DNA of 20,929 bases, taken from positions 1-20,929 of the forward strand of contig CAYPKE010000029.1 of assembly GCA_964411235.1 (NCBI GenBank). Direction: 5' to 3'. Below are positions 1 through 7,587 of the stretch, piece by piece. The first letter of the stretch is position 1. Every line of letters begins with the position of its first letter. This DNA is from JAAYKM01 sp964411235. GTDB taxonomy: Bacteria; Desulfobacterota; Syntrophia; Syntrophales; JAAYKM01. Under the pieces are notes generated by a model, which had not been told where the DNA came from, made no database searches, and saw only the letters and a program-made list of their open reading frames with translations. The translations under genes were made by a program, and so were the position numbers.

Positions 1-1
1 A

Positions 2-103
2 TCCCTGATTACGCATCTGCATGAGAACCCCGACCGGAGCGTCGGGAAGTTGCATGATGTATTGTCTGACGACGGGTCTCTTTTCTCCCTTTCCTCGCGA
101 TAA
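2..103 (+). CDS. Possible 3' end of an upstream gene (partial)
   Basis: The second forward frame is open from the window edge to a TAA at 101-103. It would encode the last 33 residues of a soluble, charged protein ending in DGSLFSLSSR. About two thirds of its codons end in G or C, which fits coding sequence here. No family can be recognised from so little. A 6-bp inverted repeat (29-34 / 41-46) lies inside it. It could equally be chance open frame, since a GC-rich frame of this length is not rare. Confidence 0.35.
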   Translation, partial: SLITHLHENPDRSVGKLHDVLSDDGSLFSLSSR

Positions 104-224
104 TCATTCCGCAGTTCGGTCATGCAGGCCGGAAAAAGAAAGACCCCTGTATAGATCCCGGATATCTGAAAAAGATGGGCCTTCCTGGTGGGGCCGAGTG
201 CGTTGCCCCCTGCCGCCCCCCCCC

Positions 225-253
225 TTGACAATTTGTTCGTTTTGCTGCAGATT
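225..253 (+). promoter_or_regulatory. Candidate sigma70 promoter for the KASIII-ACP unit
   Basis: A perfect -35 box TTGACA (225-230) is followed after 17 bp by a weak -10 (CAGATT, 248-253, three of six matches). Transcription would start near 260, just ahead of the Shine-Dalgarno sequence at 271-275. A run of nine C residues (216-224) abuts the -35 box. The perfect -35 and the location support it; the poor -10 is against, so an activator might be needed. Confidence 0.4.
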
Positions 254-281
254 CCAGCATCGGTTTGCAAAGGAGACACCG

Positions 282-308
282 GTGGCAATCCGATGCGCAG
301 CCGATTGA
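282..308 (+). other. Possible eight-codon leader ORF before KASIII
   Basis: AGGAG at 271-275 is spaced 6 nt from a GTG at 282. The GTG opens an eight-codon reading frame (VAIRCAAD) ending with TGA at 306-308. That stop abuts a TTG at 309 in the KASIII frame. This is the best Shine-Dalgarno sequence upstream of KASIII, yet it does not point at the KASIII start. It may be a leader peptide or a translational coupling device, or just a remnant. Confidence 0.25.
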
Positions 309-335
309 TTGAGGCGTGTTCATGGAGAGATACAG

Positions 336-1322
336 TTGACGGGACATAAAGCGATTATCGCCGCAACGGGAAGCTATTTGCCGGAAAAACGGATCGGCAA
401 TGAAGACCTGGTCCAGTTTCCCCAGGAGGCGATTCCCCTGATCGGAGAGAAAACGGGAGTCCATGCCCGGCGGGTGGCCGCCCAAGAGGAATGCACGTCG
501 GATCTGGCCTTCCGGGCGGCGCAAAGGTGCCTGCAGAATGCCGGTGCGTCTCCGATGGCCATCGACGCGATTATCCTGGCGACGTCCACGCCCGACCGCC
601 TGCAGCCGCCGACGGCCGCCCGGGTTCAGTATCTCCTGGGTGCGACGCGCGCCTTTGCCTTCGACATCAATTCGGTCTGCTCCGGGAGCGCCTTCGGCAT
701 CGCCCTGGCGGACGGCCTGATCCGGTCCGGCCAGGCCCGGCGCATTCTGCTCGTGGCGGCGGAAATCTATTCGCGGATTCTGAATCCGAAGGATTACGCC
801 ACGTACCCCTTTTTCGGCGACGGCGCCGGAGCGCTGCTTCTTCAGGCGGGGGACGATCAGGACAGGGGGGTCCTCCATTCGCTCCTGCAAACGGACGGCA
901 GCGGCAGCGAGATGATCTGCGTCCCTGCCGGGGGAACCCAACTGCCCTACGGCAGGATGACCAATCCCCGCGCGGCGTTTTTCCGCATGCGGGGACCCGA
1001 TGTCTTTTCCTTTGCCGTTGAAAGGGTGCCGGATATCATCCGCCGGCTTCTGGCTGAAGCGCAGGTTCCCCGCGAGGCCATCCGGTGCTTTCTCTGCCAT
1101 CAGGCGAATGTCCACATCATTCACCATATTGCCGCCTCGCTGGAGGTTCCCGTCGAGCGCTTCTTCATGAATCTCGAGGAGTACGGGAATACGGCGGCGG
1201 CCTCCGTGCTGATCGCCCTTGACGAAGCCAGGGAAAAGGCGGTTATAGAGCGGGGGGATCTCGTGGTGACGGCTGCATTCGGCGGGGGGCTGTCGTGGGG
1301 GGCGAACCTGATTCGTATCTGA
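336..1322 (+). CDS. Beta-ketoacyl-ACP synthase III (KASIII/FabH family)
   Basis: This thiolase-fold enzyme family condenses a starter acyl group, usually acyl-CoA, with malonyl-ACP to begin a chain. The full triad is visible: C115 in NSVCSGS, H255 in CHQAN and N285 in EYGNTAA, close to the positions in E. coli FabH (112, 244, 274). FGDGAGA near the middle and AFGGGLSWG at the C-terminus are also typical. I chose the TTG at 336 because GGAGAG (324-329) sits 6 nt upstream and the protein then starts just before the conserved first strand, giving 328 residues. A TTG at 309 is a longer alternative. The ACP gene follows after 22 bp, suggesting a two-gene unit. The starter substrate cannot be told; the gene could also be a KASIII-like enzyme joining unusual acyl groups. 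Confidence 0.92.
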   Translation: MTGHKAIIAATGSYLPEKRIGNEDLVQFPQEAIPLIGEKTGVHARRVAAQEECTSDLAFRAAQRCLQNAGASPMAIDAIILATSTPDRLQPPTAARVQYLLGATRAFAFDINSVCSGSAFGIALADGLIRSGQARRILLVAAEIYSRILNPKDYATYPFFGDGAGALLLQAGDDQDRGVLHSLLQTDGSGSEMICVPAGGTQLPYGRMTNPRAAFFRMRGPDVFSFAVERVPDIIRRLLAEAQVPREAIRCFLCHQANVHIIHHIAASLEVPVERFFMNLEEYGNTAAASVLIALDEAREKAVIERGDLVVTAAFGGGLSWGANLIRI

Positions 1323-1344
1323 AATTCTGTCTTGGGGACAAACG

Positions 1345-1623
1345 ATGACCGATATTTGGCGTAAACTGAAAACCGTTCTTTCGGAAGAATTCCTGGAAGT
1401 CGGCGATATGACGGACCTGACGAGCGCAACGACCCTGGGTGAGATTCCCAACTGGGATTCCATGGCGGCCGTCAACCTGCAGATCCTGATCAACGAAACC
1501 TTCCAGGTGGATCTTCCGCTCGATCTCCTGCAGGAAGAGGCTTCCTTTGAAGACCTCATGGGTTTTATCCGGGCGCCGGAAACGATCGCCGTCGCCATGA
1601 AAAAGCGAAGCGGGGAAATCTGA
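1345..1623 (+). CDS. Acyl carrier protein (ACP no. 1)
   Basis: An acidic 92-residue carrier protein expected to be a four-helix bundle. S39 in NWDSMAAV is the likely 4'-phosphopantetheine site, in the place of the usual DSL motif. WDSM resembles the ACPs of specialised pathways more than housekeeping AcpP, which has GADSLD. It lies 22 bp after KASIII and is probably its partner for chain initiation. The start has only a weak GGGGAC ribosome site upstream. It is followed by a hairpin that may end the transcript. It is clearly divergent from the three other ACPs in the window, so each probably serves a different step. Confidence 0.88.
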   Translation: MTDIWRKLKTVLSEEFLEVGDMTDLTSATTLGEIPNWDSMAAVNLQILINETFQVDLPLDLLQEEASFEDLMGFIRAPETIAVAMKKRSGEI

Positions 1624-1670
1624 CCAAAAAAATGACGCCGGGTCGAATGCGGTTTTTTTGAAGGAGGAAG

Positions 1671-1693
1671 GGGGGAGGCTTGGGGCCTCCCCC
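1671..1693 (+). terminator. GC-rich hairpin, probable terminator after ACP no. 1
   Basis: A perfect 9-bp stem (GGGGGAGGC with GCCTCCCCC) and a 5-nt loop sit 47 bp after the ACP stop. Only three T follow (GTTTGG), so intrinsic termination would be weak. A T7 run lies upstream of the hairpin, not downstream. Its position between two units supports a terminator role. Confidence 0.5.
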
Positions 1694-1800
1694 GTTTGGA
1701 GAGGAAGGAGGGTTTCTCAACCCGCCACTTGGAAAATATGCTCGATCGGCTCAACATGCCCATGTTTTTTGCCGAATTATGATCGCTTCGGTTTCTATAC

Positions 1801-1863
1801 TGCAGATTTGATGCCAAGCTGAGAAGATTTAGTATCTTATTGAAATCAAAGGATATATCTGCA
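1801..1863 (+). other. Nested hairpin-forming sequence
   Basis: Three nested complementary pairs are visible: 1801-1806 with 1858-1863 (TGCAGA/TCTGCA), 1807-1812 with 1845-1850 (TTTGAT/ATCAAA) with a 7-nt bulge, and 1824-1828 with 1834-1838 (AAGAT/ATCTT). It lies in non-coding, AT-rich DNA. It could be a structured RNA or a protein site, or chance. No known RNA family is recognised. Confidence 0.25.
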
Positions 1864-1948
1864 TGCGCGAGATCAGGACAGGGCAAGAAATGTCGAAGGC
1901 CCTTACGGATGCGATGATCGTTTTTTAATGATAACGGTCACTTCCCTG

Positions 1949-1978
1949 TTTTGTCGAATCGTCGTTTATTCGACAAAA
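1949..1978. promoter_or_regulatory. 11-bp perfect inverted repeat, candidate operator
   Basis: The arms TTTTGTCGAAT (1949-1959) and ATTCGACAAAA (1968-1978) are exact reverse complements separated by 8 nt. The T-rich outer left and A-rich outer right ends are the reverse of an intrinsic terminator on either strand, so a dimeric regulator site is more likely. It lies about 180 bp upstream of the promoter at 2157. No regulator gene lies in the window, and I cannot assign a family. Confidence 0.45.
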
Positions 1979-2156
1979 TTGTCGTGTTGTGCGGTCCCGT
2001 TCCGTATCTGCCTGTCATCGTTTTTCGGCTGGTTCCCTTTCGCGGGCAGGACTCCGGGCGGCTGTTGCTGCGGGGCGTGTTGAGCCGCATTTTTAACATC
2101 ATGTAATAACGCCGCTTTTTTCATTTCTGCCGAGGCGGCAACAACCCTGTTGCGTA

Positions 2157-2185
2157 TTGACATATGGCTCCCCTTTTCCTATACT
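2157..2185 (+). promoter_or_regulatory. Near-consensus sigma70 promoter for the main operon
   Basis: The -35 box TTGACA (2157-2162), a 17-bp spacer and the -10 box TATACT (2180-2185) match consensus at 11 of 12 positions. Transcription should start near 2192, leaving a leader of about 165 nt before the glycosyltransferase. This is probably the main promoter of the long run of genes from 2357 onward. Confidence 0.7.
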
Positions 2186-2356
2186 GCCGCTCCCCCCGGA
2201 AATGGGGGCTGTCGGTCTGGCCCGGGAGGGCATCGGGGCGGATCAAATGTTGCCGGTGGGCGGAACGGCGCAAGCGGAACGGGCGCCTTCCCCGTCATTT
2301 CGGCGAGAACAAGGGGATACCGGTTGGGAATCAAGACGGAGCATTGTCGGGTCTGC

Positions 2357-3073
2357 ATGGATAAAAACAGGGCGGCCGTTGTCATTCCGGTCTATAATCA
2401 CGAAAGGGAGGTGGCCGAGGTCATCAGAAAGGCGATGAGCCTGCTGCTTCCCATCTATGTCGTCGATGACGGGTCAACGGACGCAACCTACGAGCGCATC
2501 CGGCATATTCCCGGGATTACCATCCTCCGGCACGAAAAGAACCTGGGCAAAGGGGCGGCCCTGATGACGGGTTTCGCCGCCGCGTCCCGCCGGGTGGAAT
2601 GGGTTTTCACCATCGACGCCGACGGCCAGCACAATCCGGAGGATGCCTGGAATCTGTTCGACGTCGTCGGCATTGGAGAACGTCCGATAGTCGTGGGCTA
2701 CCGCCAGGGGATGGGACACCGCCATGTCCCCCTGGCCAGCCGTTTCGGACGCGGTTTTTCCAATTTCTGGGTGTGGGCTTCCGGCGGTCCCGTCCTGAAG
2801 GACACGCAAAGCGGGTTCCGGCTCTATCCCCTGCCCGAGATCCTTTATCTTCCGGCCGACGCCAGGCGCTACCAATTTGAGGTCGAAGTGCTGGTCCGGG
2901 CGAGATGGGCGGGAATTCCGGTGCGGGAGGCCCCCGTGGGCGTCACCTACGCGCCTGGAAAAGAAAGGGTTTCCCACTACCGGGGCTGGGTGGATTTCTG
3001 CCGGAACGCCGCCACGTTCAGCCGCCTGATTTGCTTCAGGTGGTTGGTCCTGCCCTTTATGCGAGCAGGGTAG
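2357..3073 (+). CDS. Family 2 glycosyltransferase (dolichol-phosphate-mannose-synthase-like)
   Basis: A GT-A fold transferase of 238 residues that would move a sugar from a nucleotide sugar to a lipid carrier or lipid acceptor at the inner membrane. VIPVYN (9-14), DDGSTD (37-42) and DADGQH (87-92, metal and nucleotide-sugar binding) are all present, as is DTQSGFR (149-155), common in dolichol-phosphate-mannose-synthase-like members. There is no clear C-terminal membrane segment, so it is probably peripheral. The ATG at 2357 matches the family N-terminus; the open frame extends upstream but that part has no domain character and the nearest GGAG is rather distant. The MMPL gene begins 2 bp after the stop. 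Glycosyltransferases also sit beside MMPL exporters in aryl-polyene clusters. Confidence 0.85.
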   Translation: MDKNRAAVVIPVYNHEREVAEVIRKAMSLLLPIYVVDDGSTDATYERIRHIPGITILRHEKNLGKGAALMTGFAAASRRVEWVFTIDADGQHNPEDAWNLFDVVGIGERPIVVGYRQGMGHRHVPLASRFGRGFSNFWVWASGGPVLKDTQSGFRLYPLPEILYLPADARRYQFEVEVLVRARWAGIPVREAPVGVTYAPGKERVSHYRGWVDFCRNAATFSRLICFRWLVLPFMRAG

Positions 3074-3075
3074 TA

Positions 3076-6000
3076 ATGAAGCGTCGCCCGTCCCTGATCC
3101 GCTGGCTTCCCGCGGTTCTCATCCTTGCGGTTATCGCGGCCCTTTTCACCGTCGGGCTTTACCGCCTTCAATTCGATACGGATATCCTCAACAGCATGCC
3201 CCAGGACGATCCCGTCCTGCTGGACGGGCGGCAAGTCTTTCTCCATCATCCGATCCAGGATCGCGTGGCCGTCGATATCGCCGAACCCGGGGGCGATGTG
3301 GGACGCCTGACCGGGGCGGCGGACCTGGTTGTGCAGCGGATGAGGGAAAGCGGGCTGTTCCGGCAAGTCGGCTTCGAATCAACGGCCCGGCTTTTTCCCG
3401 AGCTTCTGCGGCATATTGCGGGTCATCTCCCCGTTCTCTTCAGCGAGACGGAACTGGACGAAGAAGTCCGGGATCTCCTCGAGCCGAAGAAAGTCAGGGC
3501 GATTCTGGAAAGCCATCTGCTGTCCCTCGGGAATCTGGAAGGAATCGGCCAGGCCGACCTGATCGCCGCGGATCCCCTGGGATTGCGCAACCTCATCCTG
3601 TCGCGCCTGGCGGACCTGGCGCCCGCGGAAGGCGTGACCATCCATCAGGGCCATCTCCTGTCGCAGGACCAGAGGCACCTGCTCATTGTCGCCGAGCCCC
3701 TGCACTCGGGGATGGACACCCGCGCTGCCCGGGAGATTGCTGACTTCCTGGAGCGCGTAGACCGCGAGGTGAAAGAAAAATACGGTTCCGGAAGCAGCCT
3801 GGCCCTGACACCCGTGGGCGCCTATCGGGCCGCCCTCGATAACGAGGACAACGCCAGGAGCAGCGTGAAGCGGGCTGTTCTTTTCGCCACCGCGGCGATT
3901 TCCCTCCTGCTGCTGGTATCCTTTTCCCGGCCCCTGATCGGGCTGCTGGCACTGCTTCCGGCTTTCGCGGGTACCATGGCGGCCCTGTTCGTCTACTCCC
4001 TTTTTTATGCTTCCGTTTCCCTGATGGCCGTCGGGTTTGGCGGCGCCATTATCGCCTTCGCCGTGGATTATGGCCTGACCTATCTCCTTTTCCTCGACCG
4101 GAGTCACGAGACAAGGGGAGAGGAAACGTCCCGGGAGGTCTGGAACCTGGGATTGCTGGCGATGCTGACGACAGCGGTCAGTTTCGCCTTCCTGTCGTTT
4201 TCCGGTTTCCCGGCCCTTGTTCAGATCGGCCAGTTTGCCGCCCTGGGCATTGTTTTCACCTTTCTTTTCGTCCACCTGTTTTTTCCTTTGGTCTTTCCCG
4301 TCCTGCCGCCGGCCGGAAGGCCGCCGATTTTGCCACTCCGGATGATCGCCGACAGGCTGGCCGCCTCCACGGGATTATGGAAAACCTGGCTTGCCCTGGG
4401 TTTTGCCTTGGTCATGCTTTTTTTCGCCAGGCCGGTTTTTCATGTCGATCCCGCGGCGATGAATGCCGTGACACCGGAAACCATCAAGGCGGAGCAGCTT
4501 TTCCAGGAGGTCTGGGGCGATATCTTCAGCAAGACCTACCTCCTCGTTGAGGGGACGTCGCTGCGTGACCTGCAGGAGAAAAGCGACCGGCTGGCCCTGA
4601 TGCTGGCGGAGGAAAGAAGGGCGCAGCGCGTTGCCCGGTTCTTTCTGCCGTCGCTTGTCTTCCCCGGTGAAAGGTCAGGGGAAGAGAATTTCGCGGCCTG
4701 GCAACGATTCTGGGATGCGGACCGCCGGGTCGAACTGCAAAGGAATCTGGAAAACGCGGCGGGCGCCCTCGGCTTTGCCGGCGATGCTTTTGAGCCGTTC
4801 CTGAGGATGACGGCCCTAGAGAAGCCAGGGACGGTCGCGATGCCGGAGCGCTTTGCGCGGTTCATGGGGGCTTCTCACCGGGACGGCGAGGCGGCCTGGT
4901 ATCTGGCGGCTTCCCTCGTGCCCGGGCCCGCTTATGACGGTGCCGCTTTCTTTGCGCGTTTTTCCGGAACGGACGTTCGCGTGTTTGATCCCGCCCTTTT
5001 CGGCGAGCGCTTTGGTTCGGTTCTCATGGACGCTTTTCTCCGTATGGCGGCAATTGTCGGGAGTCTGAGCATCCTGGTCACTTTCCTGGTATTCCTGGAT
5101 TGGCGGTTGACCCTGATCGCCTTTCTGCCCACGCTTTCCGCCATGATCTGCACCCTGGGCACCCTGAATCTCCTGGGGGTGCCCCTGGGCATTCCCCTGA
5201 TCATGGTTTCGGTGGTCGTGATCGGCATGGGAACGGACTATGCCCTTTACCTGGTGCGCTCCTATCAGCGCTATCAGGACGGAACCCATCCCTCCGTGGG
5301 GCTGGTGCGCCAGTCCATGCTTCTCGCTTTTGCCACGACGTTTCTCGGCGTGGCGGTTTTGGCCTTGTCGGATCATGTCATGCTCAGGAACGCCGGTTTA
5401 GGCTTGGTTCTGGGCATCGGCTATTCCTTCCTGGGTGCCTTGATGATCGGCCCTCCCCTCCTGCACCGGCTTTTTGCCCCTGTCCTGTTGCCGGATGAAC
5501 CGCTTCAGGCGGGATCGAAACGGCACGTGGCCCGGGCGCTCATGCGTTACCGGCATCTGGAAGCCTATCCGCGCCTGTTTGCACGCTTCAAGATCGCCCT
5601 GGACTCGATGTTTCCGCGTCTGGCGCGCTTCCCAGGATCGCCCCGGGTGATCCTCGATATCGGGACGGGCTACGGCGTTCCGGCGGTCTGGCTTCTGGAG
5701 TTGCATCCGGGGGCCCGGCTCTACGGAATTGAGCCGGATGCGAAACGCGTCGCCGTCGCCTCCCGGGTGATCGGCTCCCGCGGTTCCGTCATGGTCGGCG
5801 GCGCCCCCGATCTCCCCGACCTGCCGGAGCAGGCTGATACGGCACTGCTGCTGGACATGATTCATCTGATACCGGACGACGCCCTGCGCCTCACCCTGGA
5901 CCGGATCAGGAAAAACCTGTCCTCCGGCGGGACCGTCGTCGTCCGGGCCACCGTCCCGACGGACAGGAGGGTTCCCTGGAAGCGATGGATAGAGGAGGCG

Positions 6001-6198
6001 AGGATCAGGGCGGGCAAAGGGGTGCTCCGGTTCCGTACGGAGAAGGAAATTCGGGATATCCTCGAAGAGGCGGGGTTTTCATTGAGCGAGGCAGCCCGGA
6101 GCGCTCCGGGGGAAGAGGAAATCTGGTTCGTGGCCCACTTGTTGCCTGGGGGGAATGGGTTCCCGGACAGGGCCCATGTGAGGGGGGAACGGCCGTGA
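3076..6198 (+). CDS. MMPL/RND-family exporter fused to a class I methyltransferase
   Basis: A 1040-residue inner-membrane protein. Residues about 1-800 form an MMPL/RND transporter: a first membrane segment (about 8-31) followed by FDTDILNSMP, a periplasmic domain to about 265, membrane segments with AFAVDYG (D331), a second periplasmic domain, and a second membrane block with GMGTDY (D721). These aspartates fit the proton relay of this superfamily, which moves lipids and hydrophobic products. From about 855 a Rossmann-type methyltransferase begins, with motif I LDIGTGYG (D861-G865), an acidic strand end (GIEPD) and a post-motif region typical of SAM-dependent enzymes. The start has a poor ribosome site but lies just after the previous stop, suggesting coupling. 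The reading frame is continuous, so this is a true fusion. The cytosolic C-terminal domain could methylate the cargo before export. Confidence 0.9.
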   Translation: MKRRPSLIRWLPAVLILAVIAALFTVGLYRLQFDTDILNSMPQDDPVLLDGRQVFLHHPIQDRVAVDIAEPGGDVGRLTGAADLVVQRMRESGLFRQVGFESTARLFPELLRHIAGHLPVLFSETELDEEVRDLLEPKKVRAILESHLLSLGNLEGIGQADLIAADPLGLRNLILSRLADLAPAEGVTIHQGHLLSQDQRHLLIVAEPLHSGMDTRAAREIADFLERVDREVKEKYGSGSSLALTPVGAYRAALDNEDNARSSVKRAVLFATAAISLLLLVSFSRPLIGLLALLPAFAGTMAALFVYSLFYASVSLMAVGFGGAIIAFAVDYGLTYLLFLDRSHETRGEETSREVWNLGLLAMLTTAVSFAFLSFSGFPALVQIGQFAALGIVFTFLFVHLFFPLVFPVLPPAGRPPILPLRMIADRLAASTGLWKTWLALGFALVMLFFARPVFHVDPAAMNAVTPETIKAEQLFQEVWGDIFSKTYLLVEGTSLRDLQEKSDRLALMLAEERRAQRVARFFLPSLVFPGERSGEENFAAWQRFWDADRRVELQRNLENAAGALGFAGDAFEPFLRMTALEKPGTVAMPERFARFMGASHRDGEAAWYLAASLVPGPAYDGAAFFARFSGTDVRVFDPALFGERFGSVLMDAFLRMAAIVGSLSILVTFLVFLDWRLTLIAFLPTLSAMICTLGTLNLLGVPLGIPLIMVSVVVIGMGTDYALYLVRSYQRYQDGTHPSVGLVRQSMLLAFATTFLGVAVLALSDHVMLRNAGLGLVLGIGYSFLGALMIGPPLLHRLFAPVLLPDEPLQAGSKRHVARALMRYRHLEAYPRLFARFKIALDSMFPRLARFPGSPRVILDIGTGYGVPAVWLLELHPGARLYGIEPDAKRVAVASRVIGSRGSVMVGGAPDLPDLPEQADTALLLDMIHLIPDDALRLTLDRIRKNLSSGGTVVVRATVPTDRRVPWKRWIEEARIRAGKGVLRFRTEKEIRDILEEAGFSLSEAARSAPGEEEIWFVAHLLPGGNGFPDRAHVRGERP

Positions 6199-7097
6199 GA
6201 GACTGGTTTTACCGGATACTGTCGGTCATGTCCCGCAGGGTGGGAACATGGTTTTTCCGCCTTGTCGCCTGGTTCGTTGCCTCCGGTTATTTTTTCCTTT
6301 TTCCCCGGCGGGTCGTCATGAGCGTCAGGTTTTACGGCGCCCTTTTTCCGGAGCGGAACAGTTTCTATCATTTTTATTGCGCCTGGAAGCAGTTTCATCG
6401 GTTCACCCGTGTGTTTCTGGACCGGATCCTGTTTGCCGAGGGGTACCCGATGCAATTTGTCCAGGAGGGATGGTCTTATCTCGAGGAGGCCGTGAGAAGC
6501 CGCACCGGCGCCATCCTTCTCATGAGCCACCTGGGCTGCTGGGAACTGGCGGCACATCAGCTCCTTAAAACGGGGATACAGGGGCTTCCGGGAATGAGGC
6601 TGCTTCTGTATATGGGAAAGAAGGGCAAGGAGCAGATCGAAGCGCGGCAGAAGGAAGATTTCGCCGCGAGGGGGATCAGGATCGTCGAGGTGGCGCAGGA
6701 TGGAAGCGCCCCGGTGGACATCGTGGAGGGGGTTCATTTTCTAAAGAGCGGAGGACTCGTTTCCCTGACGGGAGATCGCCGGTGGCGGGAAGATCAGCGC
6801 TGTGTGGCCGTCAGGTTTCTCGGCCATGAGGCCCTGCTTCCGGAGGGGCCCTTCATTTTCGCCCTGCTGGCCCGGGCGCCCCTGCTGATTTTCTTTGCTT
6901 TCCGCGAGGGAACAGGCTCCGTCCACTGCCGCATGCTGCCCCCGCTTTATGTGGAGGCGAAAAACAGGAAAGACCGGCCAAAGGCCCTTGCAGAAGCGGC
7001 GCAGACCTATGCCGATGCCCTGGAAGAGGCTGTCAGAGCGCATCCCTGGGAATGGTTCCACTTTGAGCCGTTCCTCGGGCGCAGATGGGAGGCATGA
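6195..7097 (+). CDS. LpxL/HtrB-like lysophospholipid acyltransferase
   Basis: A 300-residue membrane-bound acyltransferase of the lipid A late acyltransferase family, which transfers acyl groups from acyl-ACP to a hydroxyl on a lipid. The catalytic HX4E motif is H112-LGCW-E117. The N-terminus (VASGYFFLFPRR, then FYGALFP) and the C-terminus (HFEPFLG) are typical of the family. The GTG start at 6195 overlaps the upstream stop (GTGA) and has AGGGGGGAAC about 8 nt before it. Located between the exporter and a small membrane protein, it more likely acylates the cluster's product or attaches the polyketide chain to a lipid than acts on general lipid A. Aryl-polyene clusters have a comparable acyltransferase. 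Confidence 0.87.
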   Translation: MRDWFYRILSVMSRRVGTWFFRLVAWFVASGYFFLFPRRVVMSVRFYGALFPERNSFYHFYCAWKQFHRFTRVFLDRILFAEGYPMQFVQEGWSYLEEAVRSRTGAILLMSHLGCWELAAHQLLKTGIQGLPGMRLLLYMGKKGKEQIEARQKEDFAARGIRIVEVAQDGSAPVDIVEGVHFLKSGGLVSLTGDRRWREDQRCVAVRFLGHEALLPEGPFIFALLARAPLLIFFAFREGTGSVHCRMLPPLYVEAKNRKDRPKALAEAAQTYADALEEAVRAHPWEWFHFEPFLGRRWEA

Positions 7098-7107
7098 ACG
7101 ACCGGTG

Positions 7108-7503
7108 ATGAAGCAGGCCATCCGGCGCATCGCGGCAAGCCTTGCCCGCCGGGACATGATCAGAAAAGCCGTTGCGGAAGCGGACGACATTCGTGTATAT
7201 ACGAACCGGCCGACCCCCAGGGTCATGCTGGGAATCTTTTTCATGTTGTTCAGTTACGTGCTCGGCTGGCCCCTGATCGGCGTGCTCGGCTGGCTCGCAT
7301 TTCACACCGGGCAGTCCCTGATTGTCCTCATCGGCGGACCCGCGGCGTATGGCGTGTCCAACCTGGTTTTCTATGCCGGCGCGTACCTGGCGGGAAAGCC
7401 CTACGCCAAGGCTTTGTTGAAATGGCTGCTCAGGGTCTTCCTGGAAAAAAGTCTCGGGCCGGAGCAGGTCCGTGTCAAGGATGCCGGTGAACCTGAAAAG
7501 TGA
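7108..7503 (+). CDS. Small membrane protein of unknown function
   Basis: A 131-residue protein that I do not recognise. Residues 1-38 are basic and amphipathic. Two long hydrophobic stretches follow (about 39-66 and 69-97), with a polar break HTGQS between them, then a helical basic tail (KALLKWLLRVFLEK). It looks like a two-pass or hairpin inner-membrane protein with both ends in the cytosol. The start is ATG 7108 or the adjacent GTG 7105, with GGGAGG about 12 nt upstream. It starts 10 bp after the acyltransferase and stands before an ACP. A role as partner of the exporter or acyltransferase is suggested only by position. Confidence 0.75.
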   Translation: MKQAIRRIAASLARRDMIRKAVAEADDIRVYTNRPTPRVMLGIFFMLFSYVLGWPLIGVLGWLAFHTGQSLIVLIGGPAAYGVSNLVFYAGAYLAGKPYAKALLKWLLRVFLEKSLGPEQVRVKDAGEPEK

Positions 7504-7587
7504 GATGCCCGCTCCGGAAGGCCTGGTGCCGGAGACACAGCGGACGGGTTTTGTTCCGTAAGCAATACATGGGTAAAAAGGAAAATT

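Larger units (their letters stand above)
1624..2356 (+). other. Gene-free regulatory region between two units
   Basis: About 730 bp with no convincing gene on either strand, and more AT-rich than its surroundings in its middle part. In order it holds a GC-rich hairpin (1671-1693), a nested hairpin (1801-1863), an 11-bp perfect inverted repeat (1949-1978) and a near-consensus promoter (2157-2185), followed by a long untranslated leader. Open frames across it are GC-driven or antisense and lack domain-like sequence. The layout fits a control region for the long operon starting at 2357. Confidence 0.6.

Noticed and set aside
21..308. 95-codon + strand open frame before KASIII
   Set aside because: No ribosome site at its start, proline-rich translation of a C-rich stretch and no recognisable domain. 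Only its last eight codons, preceded by a good ribosome site, are noted as a possible leader.
120..1886. 588-codon minus-strand open frame over KASIII and ACP no. 1
   Set aside because: Antisense shadow; the + strand proteins carry active-site motifs and the minus translation resembles no family.
2150..2356. Upstream extension of the glycosyltransferase frame
   Set aside because: It runs through the promoter at 2157-2185 and adds about 69 Gly/Arg-rich residues absent from the family; the ATG at 2357 fits the first conserved strand.
2905..3075. Upstream extension of the MMPL frame into the glycosyltransferase gene
   Set aside because: It would overlap the conserved end of the glycosyltransferase; the ATG at 3076 gives a typical MMPL N-terminus with a membrane segment.
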